Positions 18,980-27,804 of a stretch of DNA of 64,000 nucleotides are shown in pieces. Origin of the DNA: Nakamurella flavida (GTDB lineage Bacteria; Actinomycetota; Actinomycetes; Mycobacteriales; Nakamurellaceae); NCBI RefSeq assembly GCF_030811475.1, contig NZ_JAUSQV010000001.1:3173001-3237000 (forward strand). The letters are read 5' to 3'. The notes under the pieces are model-generated. The model did not search any database. It saw only the letters and a program-made list of their open reading frames with translations, and had not been told where the DNA came from. Each line of letters starts with the position of its first letter. Positions within the stretch are counted from its first letter, which is position 1. The position numbers and the translations under genes were made by a program.

Positions 18980-19561
18980 ATGCCGGCCATGGGCATCGAG
19001 GTGCGACCGGCGACGGACTTCGACGATGTCCGCACCCTGGTCGGGCCCAAGCGCCCGGACGCCAACGTCTGCTGGTGCCTGAGCTACCGCATCCCGTCCG
19101 CGGAGAACCAGGCCCTGACCGGGCCGGCCCGGGGCGACCGGGTCCGGCAGCTCCTGCAGGAGGAGATCCCGCCCGGCGTCCTCGCCTACGACGGCGACGA
19201 GGTCGTCGGTTGGGCCGCCGTGCACCTGAGGGCCGCCACCACCTTCGCCCGCAACCGACGCATACCCCTCCTCGACGACCTGCCGGTCTGGTCGCTGTGG
19301 TGCGTGCGGGTGCGCCCCGGCCATCGCGGCACCGGTATCGCCCATCACCTCATCGCCGGCGCGGTGGCCTTCGCCCGCGAGCGCGGGGCGCCGGTGGTCG
19401 AGGCGTACCCGGTGGACAACGAGGGCCGCACGGTCGACCTGACGATGGCCTACGTGGGGACGAGGGCCATGTTCGACCGGGCGGGATTCACCAAGGCGGC
19501 GGACACCGGCTCCGTGCTGAACGGATTCCCCCGCGTCCTCATGCGCCTCGACCTCCGCTGA
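18980..19561 (+). CDS. GNAT-family N-acetyltransferase
   Basis: 193 residues with the GNAT acetyl-CoA motif VRPGHRGTGIAHHLI near residue 112 and a hydrophobic motif B. An early segment (PDANVCWCLSYRIPS) carries two Cys and is characteristic of a subfamily of unknown substrate. It begins an accessory stretch between purM and DUF3073 that breaks the mycobacterial order. A second in-frame ATG nine bases later is equally possible. Confidence 0.85.
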   Translation: MPAMGIEVRPATDFDDVRTLVGPKRPDANVCWCLSYRIPSAENQALTGPARGDRVRQLLQEEIPPGVLAYDGDEVVGWAAVHLRAATTFARNRRIPLLDDLPVWSLWCVRVRPGHRGTGIAHHLIAGAVAFARERGAPVVEAYPVDNEGRTVDLTMAYVGTRAMFDRAGFTKAADTGSVLNGFPRVLMRLDLR

Positions 19562-19580
19562 GCTCGCGGCGCCACGGACG

Positions 19581-20015
19581 TCAGCCGACCCGACGACCGG
19601 TCCGCAGCTTGTCCCGACGCCGGTGCGGGAACGGCCGCCCCTCGTTCAGCTCGTCCTCCTTGGCGTGCATGAAGGCCAGGAACGCCTGCTCCATGAACTC
19701 CCCGACGGTCCACTCCGGACCGAGCGCGACCAGGGTGTCCCGCACCTGATCGGCGATCGCGGGGTCGATGTACCCGCCGAACTTCACCGGCTTGCGCGGT
19801 GGGCCGGCCGGTCCTTCCCCGGCGTCCCCGGTGGGGGGTGCGGCGGGTGCGGGTGTCGCCACCGCCGGCTCGGTGTCGGCCGGCCGGGAGTCGGCCGCCA
19901 CGGGGGTGTGCGGCTCCGTGGCGGGCGGCTCCGGGGTGGGCGGCAGGGCCGCCGGGTCGGGCACCAGGGTGGCCAGCGGGTTGCGGGCCAGGCCGCCGCG
20001 GCGGTGTGGACTCAT
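19581..20015 (-). CDS. Small ParB-like (ribbon-helix-helix) partner of ParA
   Basis: 144 residues: a disordered Pro/Ala/Thr-rich half (1-75), then a compact basic domain (KPVKFGGYIDPAIADQVRDT through WTVGEFMEQAFLAFM) with the strand-helix-helix pattern of RHH DNA-binding proteins, then a highly basic tail. Small RHH proteins act as centromere-binding partners of type Ib ParA ATPases on plasmids. The ATG overlaps the parA stop by four bases, confirming the pair. No classical ParB domain is present. The RHH assignment is by pattern, not alignment. Confidence 0.65.
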   Translation of the reverse strand: MSPHRRGGLARNPLATLVPDPAALPPTPEPPATEPHTPVAADSRPADTEPAVATPAPAAPPTGDAGEGPAGPPRKPVKFGGYIDPAIADQVRDTLVALGPEWTVGEFMEQAFLAFMHAKEDELNEGRPFPHRRRDKLRTGRRVG

Positions 20016-20770
20016 CCGGTTCTCCCGTCCAGCAGCGCGTGGGTGGCTGCGCGGTAGTCCTGCGTGATGTCGTCGTCCGGGGCGTAGACGGTGATCGGCT
20101 GCTGGGCCGAGGCGGCCTCGGCCACCGTCACCGCGTCCCGGATCGGCGGCAGCACCCGCTCCCCGAAGCGACCGCGGAGCACCTCGAGCACGTCCAGGCT
20201 CATCCGCTGCCGGTGGCGCACCTTGATCGGCAGCACCCCGGCCAGCCGCAGCCCGGGGTTGAGTCGACGGGTGGTGAGTTCCACGGTGGGCAGCAGGGTC
20301 GTCAGGCCGTCGATCTCCAACGAGCCCATGGCCACCGGGACCAGGACCTCGTCCGCGGCGACCAGGGCCCCCACCGTCAGCAGGTTGAGGGACGGCGGGC
20401 AGTCCACCAGCACGAGGTCGTACCGGTCGGCGACGGTGGCGATCGCGGTGGCCAGTCGGCGCTCGGCACCCACCAGGTTGCCGAGGGTGCGTTCGGCCAG
20501 CACGAGATCCGTGTCGGCCGGGGCGAGATCCAGGCCGGGGACACCGGTGGTGCGGATGATCGCGTCCAGCGGCAGGGCCCCGGTCAGCACGTCCATCACG
20601 GCGCCGTCGTCCGGGGAACCGGCCAGCCAGTGCGTCGAGTCGGACTCCGGATCGGTGTCGACCAGGAGCACTGAGCGACCGGACTCGGCAGCGCAGGCGG
20701 CCACCGAGACGGACGTCGTCGTCTTCCCGACGCCGCCCTTCTGGTTCACCACGGCGATGACCCGACCCAC
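20012..20770 (-). CDS. ParA-family ATPase (orphan, Soj/MinD-like)
   Basis: 252 residues with a deviant Walker A (KGGVGKTTTS near residue 11), Walker A' region LLVDTDPESDSTHW and Walker B LVLVDCPPSLNLL. No N-terminal DNA-binding extension, so it is the short ParA type. The GTG follows GGAGGGAGC. It is not next to gidB or an origin and so is probably not the housekeeping chromosome ParA. Its partner is the RHH protein downstream. It may partition a cargo or be a relic of an integrated plasmid. Confidence 0.9.
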   Translation of the reverse strand: MGRVIAVVNQKGGVGKTTTSVSVAACAAESGRSVLLVDTDPESDSTHWLAGSPDDGAVMDVLTGALPLDAIIRTTGVPGLDLAPADTDLVLAERTLGNLVGAERRLATAIATVADRYDLVLVDCPPSLNLLTVGALVAADEVLVPVAMGSLEIDGLTTLLPTVELTTRRLNPGLRLAGVLPIKVRHRQRMSLDVLEVLRGRFGERVLPPIRDAVTVAEAASAQQPITVYAPDDDITQDYRAATHALLDGRTG

Positions 20771-20838
20771 CGGGAGCTCCCTCCGGGCCCACCCGCGTCC
20801 GGCGGATGCAAGCCGGGATCAGGGTACGTCCGGGGCTG

Positions 20839-20862
20839 GAACCAACAGAACCAGCGGAACTA
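20839..20862. repeat. Three 9-bp direct repeats upstream of parA
   Basis: GAACCA occurs at 20839, 20848 and (as GAACTA) 20857, an exact 9-bp period, about 70-90 bp upstream of the parA GTG. Short phased direct repeats are the usual binding sites of RHH partition proteins, so this is a candidate operator or centromere for the 144-residue partner. The copy number is low; chance is possible. Confidence 0.4.
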
Positions 20863-20903
20863 GATGCCCAGGTGGGGCGCCGGTGCGGTTGTGCCGGGGG
20901 TGG

Positions 20904-22619
20904 TCATCGGGCCGCCAGGGTGACGGTCCGGGTGGCGGGTGGTCCGTCGCCGGCGGCGGTGACGGCGCGGACGGTGAGGGTGTACGGGGTGCCGGGGGCG
21001 AGGTTGACGAAGGTGCGGGTGCGGGCGTCGGCTGGCATCCACGCCGACCAGGCGGGGGTTCCGGTGGAGCCGGTGCCGTTCCGGGAGACGCGGTAGCCGG
21101 TGACGGGGCGGCCGCCGTCGGTGGCCGGGGGTGCCCAGGTCAGGGTGGCCGTCCCGGCGGCGTCCTGACGGGTGGCGGTCACCTGGGTCGGCACGCCCGC
21201 GGTGCGGGCCATGGTGACGGTCCGGGTGGCGGGTGGTCCGTCGCCGGCGGCGGTGACGGCGCGGACGGTGAGGGTGTACGGGGTGCCGGGGGCGAGGTTG
21301 ACGAAGGTGCGGGTGCGGGCGTCGGCGGGCATCCACGCCGACCAGGCGGGGGTTCCGGTGGAGCCGGTGCCGTCACGGGAGACGCGGTAGCCGGTGACGG
21401 GGCGGCCGCCGTCGGTGGCCGGGGGTGCCCAGGTCAGGGTGGCCGTGCCGGCCGTGTTGTCCTGGCGGGTGGTGACGCCCGTGGGGGCGCCGAGGGCGGC
21501 GGCGGTCTGCACGGTGACGGTCGCGCCGGTCGCGTCCACCTGCGAGGCGGTGAACGTGTAGCCGTCGGGCGACCGCCACGAGCGGCCGGCGCCCAGGGTG
21601 CAGTCGGTGAGGCTGTCGGTCGTCGGCGTCATGTCCAGCAGGACCGGTGTGGAGGCGTACCCGGGATCCTCCATGCGCAGGATCAGCCCGGAGGTCAGGC
21701 CGGGGTCCAACTCCGCATCCAGGCCGATCGGCTGCCGGTACTCGACCCAGTACCGGCGCCCGGTCGGTGTGGTCAGGACGGCGGCGTTCCGGGCGGACCC
21801 GGTCTCCAGCGGGGTCAGGCGGGCCGACGTCCCCGGGGTCAGGGTCACCGTCCGGCCCGCCAGCCAGCCGACCCGGTTCTTCTGCGGTGCACTGAACTGC
21901 GACCGGCCCGACGCCCCCATCAGCTCCGTCGGGTCGTCGGTGAAGGAACAGGACGCGACCGGCGCCAGCGCCACGGGCACGTGGGTGACCGGATCGGTGC
22001 AACGGGCTGCCCGGGAATGGTCCAACCCGTCGAGGTGCCCGAACTCGTGCACCACGGTGTCCGGCAGGGTCCAACCGTCCAACCAGAGGTCCCGGCCGCC
22101 GACGACGGCCCACCCCGCGGGATCGGCGGCGTCGTTGCAGGCGGCACGGGGGAAGTAGATGGCGGTGCGGTCGTAGCGCCCGGCGTCGTACCCCTGGGTC
22201 AGGGCCGCGGCCAGCGCCTGGTCCCGGATGGAGTAGGTGTCGGAGTAGCAGGAGTCGCTGTTCACCGGTCCGGTGATCCGCACCCAGTCCGGGATGACAT
22301 CACCGGTGAAACCCGAGCTGCCGTAGGACATCTCGCGATACCACGCGTTCGGGGTGTCGATGACGGCGGTGCGTGCCTGGGCCGCGGTCAGCGAGTCGGG
22401 GGCCGTCCAGTAGGCCCGGATGACCAGGACCGAATGGACGCCCACCGGGTCGGCGGTCACGGCCGCCGTGCCCTCGGCGTCGGCGTCGGCCGCGATCGAC
22501 AGGACGGTGTCCGTGGTCGACGTCGTGCCGGGTACTGCGTCGGTGGGCGCAGCCTGTGCGACACCGCCGCCGGCCAGGAGCACGGTCAGCACGGGGACGA
22601 GCAGGGAACGAATGCGCAC
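20904..22619 (-). CDS. Secreted zinc metalloprotease with two FN3 domains
   Basis: 571 residues. The Sec signal peptide ends near AQA (residue 23). The catalytic domain contains HEFGHLDGLDH near residue 193, an HExxHxxGxxH metzincin-type zinc site with a downstream Met in ELMGASG. Residues about 380-571 hold two fibronectin type III domains that are almost identical to each other. It resembles gametolysin-type (M11-like) secreted proteases; substrate unknown. The GTG follows GGGAGTCCTC. It is part of the insertion between purM and DUF3073. Confidence 0.85.
   Translation of the reverse strand: MRIRSLLVPVLTVLLAGGGVAQAAPTDAVPGTTSTTDTVLSIAADADAEGTAAVTADPVGVHSVLVIRAYWTAPDSLTAAQARTAVIDTPNAWYREMSYGSSGFTGDVIPDWVRITGPVNSDSCYSDTYSIRDQALAAALTQGYDAGRYDRTAIYFPRAACNDAADPAGWAVVGGRDLWLDGWTLPDTVVHEFGHLDGLDHSRAARCTDPVTHVPVALAPVASCSFTDDPTELMGASGRSQFSAPQKNRVGWLAGRTVTLTPGTSARLTPLETGSARNAAVLTTPTGRRYWVEYRQPIGLDAELDPGLTSGLILRMEDPGYASTPVLLDMTPTTDSLTDCTLGAGRSWRSPDGYTFTASQVDATGATVTVQTAAALGAPTGVTTRQDNTAGTATLTWAPPATDGGRPVTGYRVSRDGTGSTGTPAWSAWMPADARTRTFVNLAPGTPYTLTVRAVTAAGDGPPATRTVTMARTAGVPTQVTATRQDAAGTATLTWAPPATDGGRPVTGYRVSRNGTGSTGTPAWSAWMPADARTRTFVNLAPGTPYTLTVRAVTAAGDGPPATRTVTLAAR
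20920..21446. repeat. Near-identical 294-bp tandem duplication encoding FN3 modules
   Basis: Bases about 20920-21152 match about 21214-21446 with only a few differences (for example GTTCCGG versus GTCACGG), with a period of 294 bp, exactly 98 codons. The near-identity at DNA level, including silent positions, indicates a recent duplication or gene conversion. Confidence 0.85.
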
Positions 22620-22741
22620 GAGGACTCCCGACCACGCACCGGGGTGTGCGCGGACCGAACCTAGTGCCCCGTGCTCACGCCGGACTCACGCATGGCCCGC
22701 GGGTTCCGGACAGGTGCGGGCTGTTCGGGGGCGAACACGAC

Positions 22742-22773
22742 GAATGGGCCGCTCCAGTCGGAGCGACCCATTC
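22742..22773 (-). terminator. Terminator-like hairpin after the DUF3073 gene
   Basis: GAATGGGCCGCTCC pairs with GGAGCGACCCATTC (13 of 14 positions) around loop AGTC, 40 bases past the DUF3073 stop on the minus strand. Confidence 0.65.
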
Positions 22774-22813
22774 CTCGGTGATGTGCCCGCTCGGGGAGCG
22801 GGGCGATGTCTGC

Positions 22814-23062
22814 TCAGCGAGCCTGGGTCCGTCGGGGGATCAGGCTGTCGGCGTCGTCGTCGTCCTCACCGACGTCGTACCGCGAGGCGAGGGAGGCGTA
22901 CAGATCCTCTTCCTCGTCTTTGTCGGGAACGACCGGTGGCGGTTGGTGGACCGGGCCTCCGGTGAGCTCGCGCTGTAAGGCAGTCACATCGATGTTGTGC
23001 GAGGAGTACTTGAGCTCCCGCGCCACCTTCGTCTGCTTTGCCTTCTGACGGCCTCGCCCCAT
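22814..23062 (-). CDS. DUF3073 protein
   Basis: 82 residues beginning MGRGRQKAKQTKVARELKYS, the hallmark basic N-terminus of DUF3073, followed by an acidic C-terminal half (DKDEEEDLYASLASRY). The family is confined to actinobacteria and has no known function; the basic/acidic layout suggests nucleic-acid or ribosome contact. From memory, Rv0810c occupies the same place after purM in mycobacteria, although that protein is shorter. The ATG follows AAGGGGG. Confidence 0.9.
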   Translation of the reverse strand: MGRGRQKAKQTKVARELKYSSHNIDVTALQRELTGGPVHQPPPVVPDKDEEEDLYASLASRYDVGEDDDDADSLIPRRTQAR

Positions 23063-23220
23063 GGCGGACCCCCTTGCACGTAAGAAGCGGGGCGGCCACA
23101 GGTGGCGGCCCCGGGATCAGATATCTGTCGTGGTCACAACGATACAGGGTTTCCGCGTGCGCACACAGCATCCTCGCGACAGGCCCCGACCGGCTCCGTC
23201 CGGCGGGTCGGACGGGGGTC

Positions 23221-24192
23221 TCAGCGGACGGCCGGAGCGGCCTGGACGGTGCCCACCGGGCGCCCTCCGCCCAGCACGACCCCGGTGCCCAGCTCGTCGA
23301 GCAGGGCGGCCCCGGCCTCGTCCGTGGGCACCTCGAGCCGCCGCAGACCGGCGACCAGAACGGGCATGCGGGCCCGGTCGCCACCGTCCGCGATCTTCAC
23401 CGCGACGGTGCTGCCGTCGGGCAGCGAGGCGCAGTGGACCCCCTCGGCACCTCCCTTGACCAGCAGTCCGGGGAGGCCGGCCATCAGCCGGGTGTCCTCG
23501 CGGCCGGTGCCGCCCACCATCTCCGGGTTGTTCCGCATGGCCGACGCGACGGTCTGCTCCACGGTGCCGGGCGCGGCCGCGTTGACCCGACCGAAGGCGC
23601 GGGCCAGTGCGGTGAGCGGGATGGCGAACAGCGGAGCCCCGCACCCGTCGATGCACACCGCACTGGGCTCCTCGTCGGCCAGTCGGGCCACCACTGCGCG
23701 GACGGACCGCTGCAGCGGGTGCTCGGGATCGAGGTAGGTGGCCGTGTCCCACCCCTGTGCGACGCAGGCCAGCAGCATCCCGGCGTGCTTGCCGGAGCAG
23801 TTCATGTAGACCCGCCGCGGTTCGCCCCCCTCGGCGAGCACCGCCCGCTTGGCCTGTTCCTCCATCGGCAGCGCCGGCGGGCACTGCAGGTCGTCCTCGG
23901 TGAGCCCGGCCCGTTCGAGCATGGCCAGCACCCGGGTCACGTGCATCGACTCGCCGGAGTGCGACGCGGAGGCCAGGGCCAGGTCGGCGCCGGCCAGATC
24001 GGCACCAGCCTGCAGCATGGCCACCGCCTGGAACGGCTTGTTCGACGACCGGGGGAGGACCGCGGCGGACGGGTCACCGGCCTCGTGCAGGATCGCGCCG
24101 TCCGGGCCGGTGACGACCATGGACCCGTAGTGGCTGCACTCGTGGAAGCCGGACCGCAGCACGTGCACGAGTTCGACGGGGGGACGGGACAC
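23221..24192 (-). CDS. Asparaginase, AnsA/thermolabile (type III) family
   Basis: 323 residues of the family represented by Rhizobium AnsA, unrelated to E. coli-type asparaginases. Key segments are SASHSGESMHVTRVLAMLE near residue 68, NCSGKHAGML near residue 130 and GCGAPLFAIPL near residue 180; these hold the Ser/Lys and Cys residues the family depends on. The GTG at 24192 follows GGAGGAAG; upstream codons are out of character. It is the third cistron after ygfZ and threonine dehydratase, so both enzymes of the operon act on small amino acids. Confidence 0.88.
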   Translation of the reverse strand: MSRPPVELVHVLRSGFHECSHYGSMVVTGPDGAILHEAGDPSAAVLPRSSNKPFQAVAMLQAGADLAGADLALASASHSGESMHVTRVLAMLERAGLTEDDLQCPPALPMEEQAKRAVLAEGGEPRRVYMNCSGKHAGMLLACVAQGWDTATYLDPEHPLQRSVRAVVARLADEEPSAVCIDGCGAPLFAIPLTALARAFGRVNAAAPGTVEQTVASAMRNNPEMVGGTGREDTRLMAGLPGLLVKGGAEGVHCASLPDGSTVAVKIADGGDRARMPVLVAGLRRLEVPTDEAGAALLDELGTGVVLGGGRPVGTVQAAPAVR

Positions 24193-24253
24193 GGACTTCC
24201 TCCAACAGCAGGCGGTACGGGACGGACGGTCGACCTCGAGGATCAGCTCCGGC

Positions 24254-25246
24254 TCAGGGCTGGGTGAGCAGGCGACCGAGCAGGGCGGGATCGATGTTCC
24301 CACCCGAGACCACCGCCACCGTCCGGCCGCCGGGCAGCCGGTCGGCGTGGTGCAGGTACGCCGCCACACTCACCGCGCCACTGGGCTCGGCCAGCAGCCG
24401 CGCCCGCAGGGCCAGCTCTCGGGTGGCGTCCAGGATCTCCTCCTCGGACACCGTGACGATGTCGTGCACCTGGGTGGAGATGTGCTGCCAGGGCAGCTCG
24501 CCGATGCTGAACGTGCGCAGGCCGTCGGCGACGGTGCGGGCGGTGTCGGCCGGCTCCCAGGCCACCCGGCGCCCGGTGCGCAGCGACTCGGCCGCGTCCC
24601 CGGCCAGCGCGGGCTCCACGCCGACCACCTTCACGTCGGGCAGCAGGGCGGCGACCGCCGCGGCCACCCCGGAGATGAGACCCCCACCGGACACCGGCAC
24701 CAGGATCGTCTCGACCGGTCCGTCGGCGCCGGGGGTGGACGGGAAGTCCTCCACGATCTCCAGCCCCACCGTGCCCTGACCGGCGACGATGTCCGGGTGG
24801 TCGAACGGCGGGATCATCGCCTTGCCCGTCTGCGCCTGGAGTTCCAGCGGCCGGGAGAACCGCTCCGCCACGGGGACCAGTTCGACGGTGGCTCCCAGGT
24901 CCCGGGTGGCCCGGATCTTGCGCTCGGGGGCGTTGTCCGGGATGACGATGTGCGCGTCGATGCCGAACGCCCGGGCCACGAAGGCCACGGCCTGGGCGTG
25001 GTTGCCCGACGAGTGCGCGAGCACACCCCGGGCCCGGACCTCCGGGTCGAGGCGGGAGATGGCGGTGGCCGCCCCGCGGATCTTGAACGCGCCGATGGCC
25101 TGCAGGTTCTCCGGCTTGAGCCACAGCCCGGGCCACGGCGACGGCAGGAGCGGGGTGCGCACGGCGTAGGGCCGGATGCGTTCGGCGGCGTCCCGGATCG
25201 CGTCGATGTCGACGAGGCGGGGGGTGGCGGGTGCGACGGCGGTCAT
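24254..25246 (-). CDS. Threonine ammonia-lyase / serine-threonine dehydratase family
   Basis: 330 residues of PLP fold type II. The Schiff-base lysine is in GAFKIRGAA near residue 55, with SSGNHAQAVA and the Gly-rich phosphate loop VPVSGGGLISG near residue 185. It lacks the C-terminal ACT regulatory domains of biosynthetic IlvA, so it is the short catabolic or unregulated type. It lies 25 bp after ygfZ and 61 bp before the asparaginase gene. Related enzymes can also racemise serine, so the exact reaction is open. Confidence 0.9.
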   Translation of the reverse strand: MTAVAPATPRLVDIDAIRDAAERIRPYAVRTPLLPSPWPGLWLKPENLQAIGAFKIRGAATAISRLDPEVRARGVLAHSSGNHAQAVAFVARAFGIDAHIVIPDNAPERKIRATRDLGATVELVPVAERFSRPLELQAQTGKAMIPPFDHPDIVAGQGTVGLEIVEDFPSTPGADGPVETILVPVSGGGLISGVAAAVAALLPDVKVVGVEPALAGDAAESLRTGRRVAWEPADTARTVADGLRTFSIGELPWQHISTQVHDIVTVSEEEILDATRELALRARLLAEPSGAVSVAAYLHHADRLPGGRTVAVVSGGNIDPALLGRLLTQP

Positions 25247-25271
25247 GCGCGTCTCCTCGTGGGGGGCGGGG

Positions 25272-26537
25272 TCAGGGACGGCGGACGGACCGCAGGGCGC
25301 GGTGGTCCACCGCCGATCGGGGTGCGGTCTCCGGCTCCGGGGCGTCGGCCGGGTCCATCACGGCGTCCACCCCACCGGCCAGCAACGGCACCCCCGGCTC
25401 GATGGCCCGCTTGAGCAGGGCGAGGGCGACCGGGCCGTCCTCGTGGTGGTGCACGACGGTGCCGAGCCTGCCGACGACCCGGCCCGCGCCGCTGACCACG
25501 GCGTCACCGGTCTCCGGGAGCCGTTCCATCGACCCGTCCAGGTTGAGCAGCACCAGCCGGCGGGGCGGCCGGCCGATGTTGTCGACCCGGGCGACGGTCT
25601 CCTGGCCGCGGTAGCAGCCCTTGTTCAGGTGCACCGCGGTGCGCAGCCACTCGACCTCGTTGGGGATGGTGCGCTCGTCGGTGTCCACGCCCCAGCGCGG
25701 CCGCCGGTCCAGCACGCGCAGGGCGTCGGCCGCCCAGGTGCCCGCCGGGCGGGCACCCGCCCGGACCAGCTGCGCGGCCAGGGCGGCGAGATCGCCGCGG
25801 GCCACGACCAGTTCGGTGCCCGCGGTGGTCCGCCGGAGCCACCCCTGGGGCCCGCCGGCGGGCAGCACGACAGCCGTGTCCGCACCCCCGGGGAGCTGCG
25901 TGCCCGCGCCGAGCACCTGGCCCAGCACCTCGGCGGTGGTCGGTCCGACGAGCAGGAGCCCACCGAGGTCGGCCGTCCGGTCGGCGATCTCCACCTTCGA
26001 CCAGAACACCATGCCGGTCAGATAGGCCAGCAGGCCCTCGTGGGCGCCGGGCTCGGTGTCCAGGTGGACCGCGTCGGGCAGCACGGTGACGTTCATGTGG
26101 TGCTCGACGTGGCCCTGCGGGCTGAGCACCAGCGCCTGGGTCACCGTGCCGTCGGCCGCGGTGGAGAGGAACTGACTGGTCAGCGTGTGCAGCCAGGTGA
26201 GCCGGTCCGGTCCGGTGACGGTGAGCCGGCCGCGGGTGGAGGTGTCGAACAACCCGGTGCGCAGGGTGGTGACCCGCTGCTCGCCCATCGGGTCGCCGTA
26301 GTGCCAGGCCAGCCCGGTGTCCCGGCCGGTGCCGGCGACGGCACCCGGCAGACCCAGCAGGGGGGAGGGCAGCACGGTGGGAGCGGGGCCGGGCGCGGCG
26401 CCGTCCAGGACGGTCACCGGCAGCTCGGTGGTGACCGGCGGCGACGTGTCGGCCGGTGTCGCACCGTGCGAGCCGGGGCCGTCCGGGCCGGTGGGATCCA
26501 GTGGTGACGAGCCGGCGGCGGACGGGGTGACGGACAT
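25272..26537 (-). CDS. ygfZ: YgfZ/GcvT-like folate-binding protein
   Basis: 421 residues. The family signature KGCYRGQE near residue 305 contains the conserved Cys, and LDTEPGAH and NEVEWLRTAVHLNKG lie around it. YgfZ proteins support maintenance of iron-sulfur enzymes with tetrahydrofolate; here radical-SAM FbiC and Fe-S PurF are nearby examples. The N-terminal about 65 residues are Pro/Thr-rich and probably disordered. Expression appears to be leaderless (TACCAT six bases before the ATG). From memory it corresponds to Rv0811c and diverges from coaA. Confidence 0.92.
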   Translation of the reverse strand: MSVTPSAAGSSPLDPTGPDGPGSHGATPADTSPPVTTELPVTVLDGAAPGPAPTVLPSPLLGLPGAVAGTGRDTGLAWHYGDPMGEQRVTTLRTGLFDTSTRGRLTVTGPDRLTWLHTLTSQFLSTAADGTVTQALVLSPQGHVEHHMNVTVLPDAVHLDTEPGAHEGLLAYLTGMVFWSKVEIADRTADLGGLLLVGPTTAEVLGQVLGAGTQLPGGADTAVVLPAGGPQGWLRRTTAGTELVVARGDLAALAAQLVRAGARPAGTWAADALRVLDRRPRWGVDTDERTIPNEVEWLRTAVHLNKGCYRGQETVARVDNIGRPPRRLVLLNLDGSMERLPETGDAVVSGAGRVVGRLGTVVHHHEDGPVALALLKRAIEPGVPLLAGGVDAVMDPADAPEPETAPRSAVDHRALRSVRRP

Positions 26538-26543
26538 GCCCCG

Positions 26544-26549
26544 ATGGTA
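26544..26549 (-). promoter_or_regulatory. Leaderless -10 of ygfZ operon
   Basis: On the minus strand TACCAT is followed by CGGGGC and then the ATG at 26537. No ribosome site fits, so the first transcribed base would be at the start codon. It would drive ygfZ, threonine dehydratase and asparaginase. Confidence 0.55.
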
Positions 26550-26672
26550 GGTCGCCGGGGCGACACCGGGGCGCGGCCGTGCTCGTCCTCGCTGGTCACG
26601 AGGGGGTCGGGGGCCGTGGTGCGGGAGAGGTCACACCGCCGCGCCGGGTCTGCGGGGCCCGGCACCGGTTGA

Positions 26673-27761
26673 ATGAGCCCCATGCCCGACGACGAGGCGG
26701 TGTCCGCCGCGCCGGACACCCCCACCCTGCCCGCTCGAGTCGGCGGGCACGCGCCCCGTGGCGGGACGGTGACCGAGCCCCGCCCGGGCCGCCGGACCGC
26801 CCCCGGCCGCCGACCCGTCTTCGACGAGGACCTCTCCCCGTTCGTCGACATGGACCGGGCGGAGTGGGCCGCGCTGGCCCGGGCCACTCCGCTGCCGCTC
26901 TCGGCCGACGAGCTGACCCGGCTGTCGGGTCTGGGGGACCCGATCGACCTCGCCGAGGTGGAGACCGTCTACCTGCCGCTGTCCCGACTGCTCAACCTCT
27001 ACGTCGCCGGCACCGGCACCCTGCACCGGGTGACCTCGACGTTCCTGGGGGAGCGGGCCGCCCGCACCCCGTTCGTCATCGGGGTGGGCGGGTCGGTGGC
27101 CGTCGGCAAGTCCACCACCGCCCGGGTGCTCCGCGAGCTGCTGGCCCGCTGGCCGGACACCCCGCGCGTCGAGCTCATCACCACCGACGGGTTCCTCTAC
27201 CCCAACGCGGTGCTGGAGGCGCGGGGGCTGATGGACCGCAAGGGTTTCCCCGAGTCCTACGACCGCCGGGCCCTGCTGCGCTTCGTGGCCGCGGTGAAGT
27301 CCGGGGCGGCGGAGGTGCGGGCACCGCGGTACGACCACCTGACGTACGACATCGTCCCGGACGAGGAGATCGTGGTGCACCGCCCCGATGTCCTCATCGT
27401 CGAGGGACTGAACGTGCTGCAGCCGGCCCAGCTCGACGAGGAGGGCGAGGCCGCCCTGTCGCTCAGCGACTTCTTCGACTTCTCCGTCTACGTGGACGCC
27501 GACATCGACTCGATCCGCCGGTGGTACGTGGAACGCTTCCTCAGCCTTCGGCAGACCGCCTTCGCCGATCCGCAGTCGTTCTTCCACCGGTTCGCCGCGC
27601 TGACCGACACCGAGGCCGTCGAGCTGGCCGAGCGGATCTGGGGCTCGATCAACGAGCCCAACCTGACCGAGAACATCCTGCCCACCCGGGGTCGGGCCTC
27701 CCTGGTGATGGTCAAGGGGCCGGACCACGCGGTCAGCCGGATCCGGTTGCGCAAGCTCTGA
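26673..27761 (+). CDS. coaA: Pantothenate kinase type I
   Basis: 362 residues. CoaA phosphorylates pantothenate in the first step of coenzyme A synthesis. The Walker A loop is [17 protein letters not shown] near residue 135; [12 protein letters not shown] and the C-terminal [11 protein letters not shown] region are family-typical. An N-terminal extension of about 50 disordered residues exceeds the bacterial norm. ATGs at 26673 and 26682 are both possible; neither has a strong ribosome site. Its position here differs from the mycobacterial order. Confidence 0.95.
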   Translation: MSPMPDDEAVSAAPDTPTLPARVGGHAPRGGTVTEPRPGRRTAPGRRPVFDEDLSPFVDMDRAEWAALARATPLPLSADELTRLSGLGDPIDLAEVETVYLPLSRLLNLYVAGTGTLHRVTSTFLGERAARTPFVIGVGGSVAVGKSTTARVLRELLARWPDTPRVELITTDGFLYPNAVLEARGLMDRKGFPESYDRRALLRFVAAVKSGAAEVRAPRYDHLTYDIVPDEEIVVHRPDVLIVEGLNVLQPAQLDEEGEAALSLSDFFDFSVYVDADIDSIRRWYVERFLSLRQTAFADPQSFFHRFAALTDTEAVELAERIWGSINEPNLTENILPTRGRASLVMVKGPDHAVSRIRLRKL

Positions 27762-27792
27762 CCCGGTTCCCGCGGCGCCGACCGGGCCCTCC

Positions 27793-27798
27793 TACAGT
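27793..27798 (+). promoter_or_regulatory. Leaderless -10 of pabC
   Basis: TACAGT is followed by GGTTCG and then the GTG at 27805, an exact 6-base gap with no ribosome site. Confidence 0.55.
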
Positions 27799-27804
27799 GG
27801 TTCG

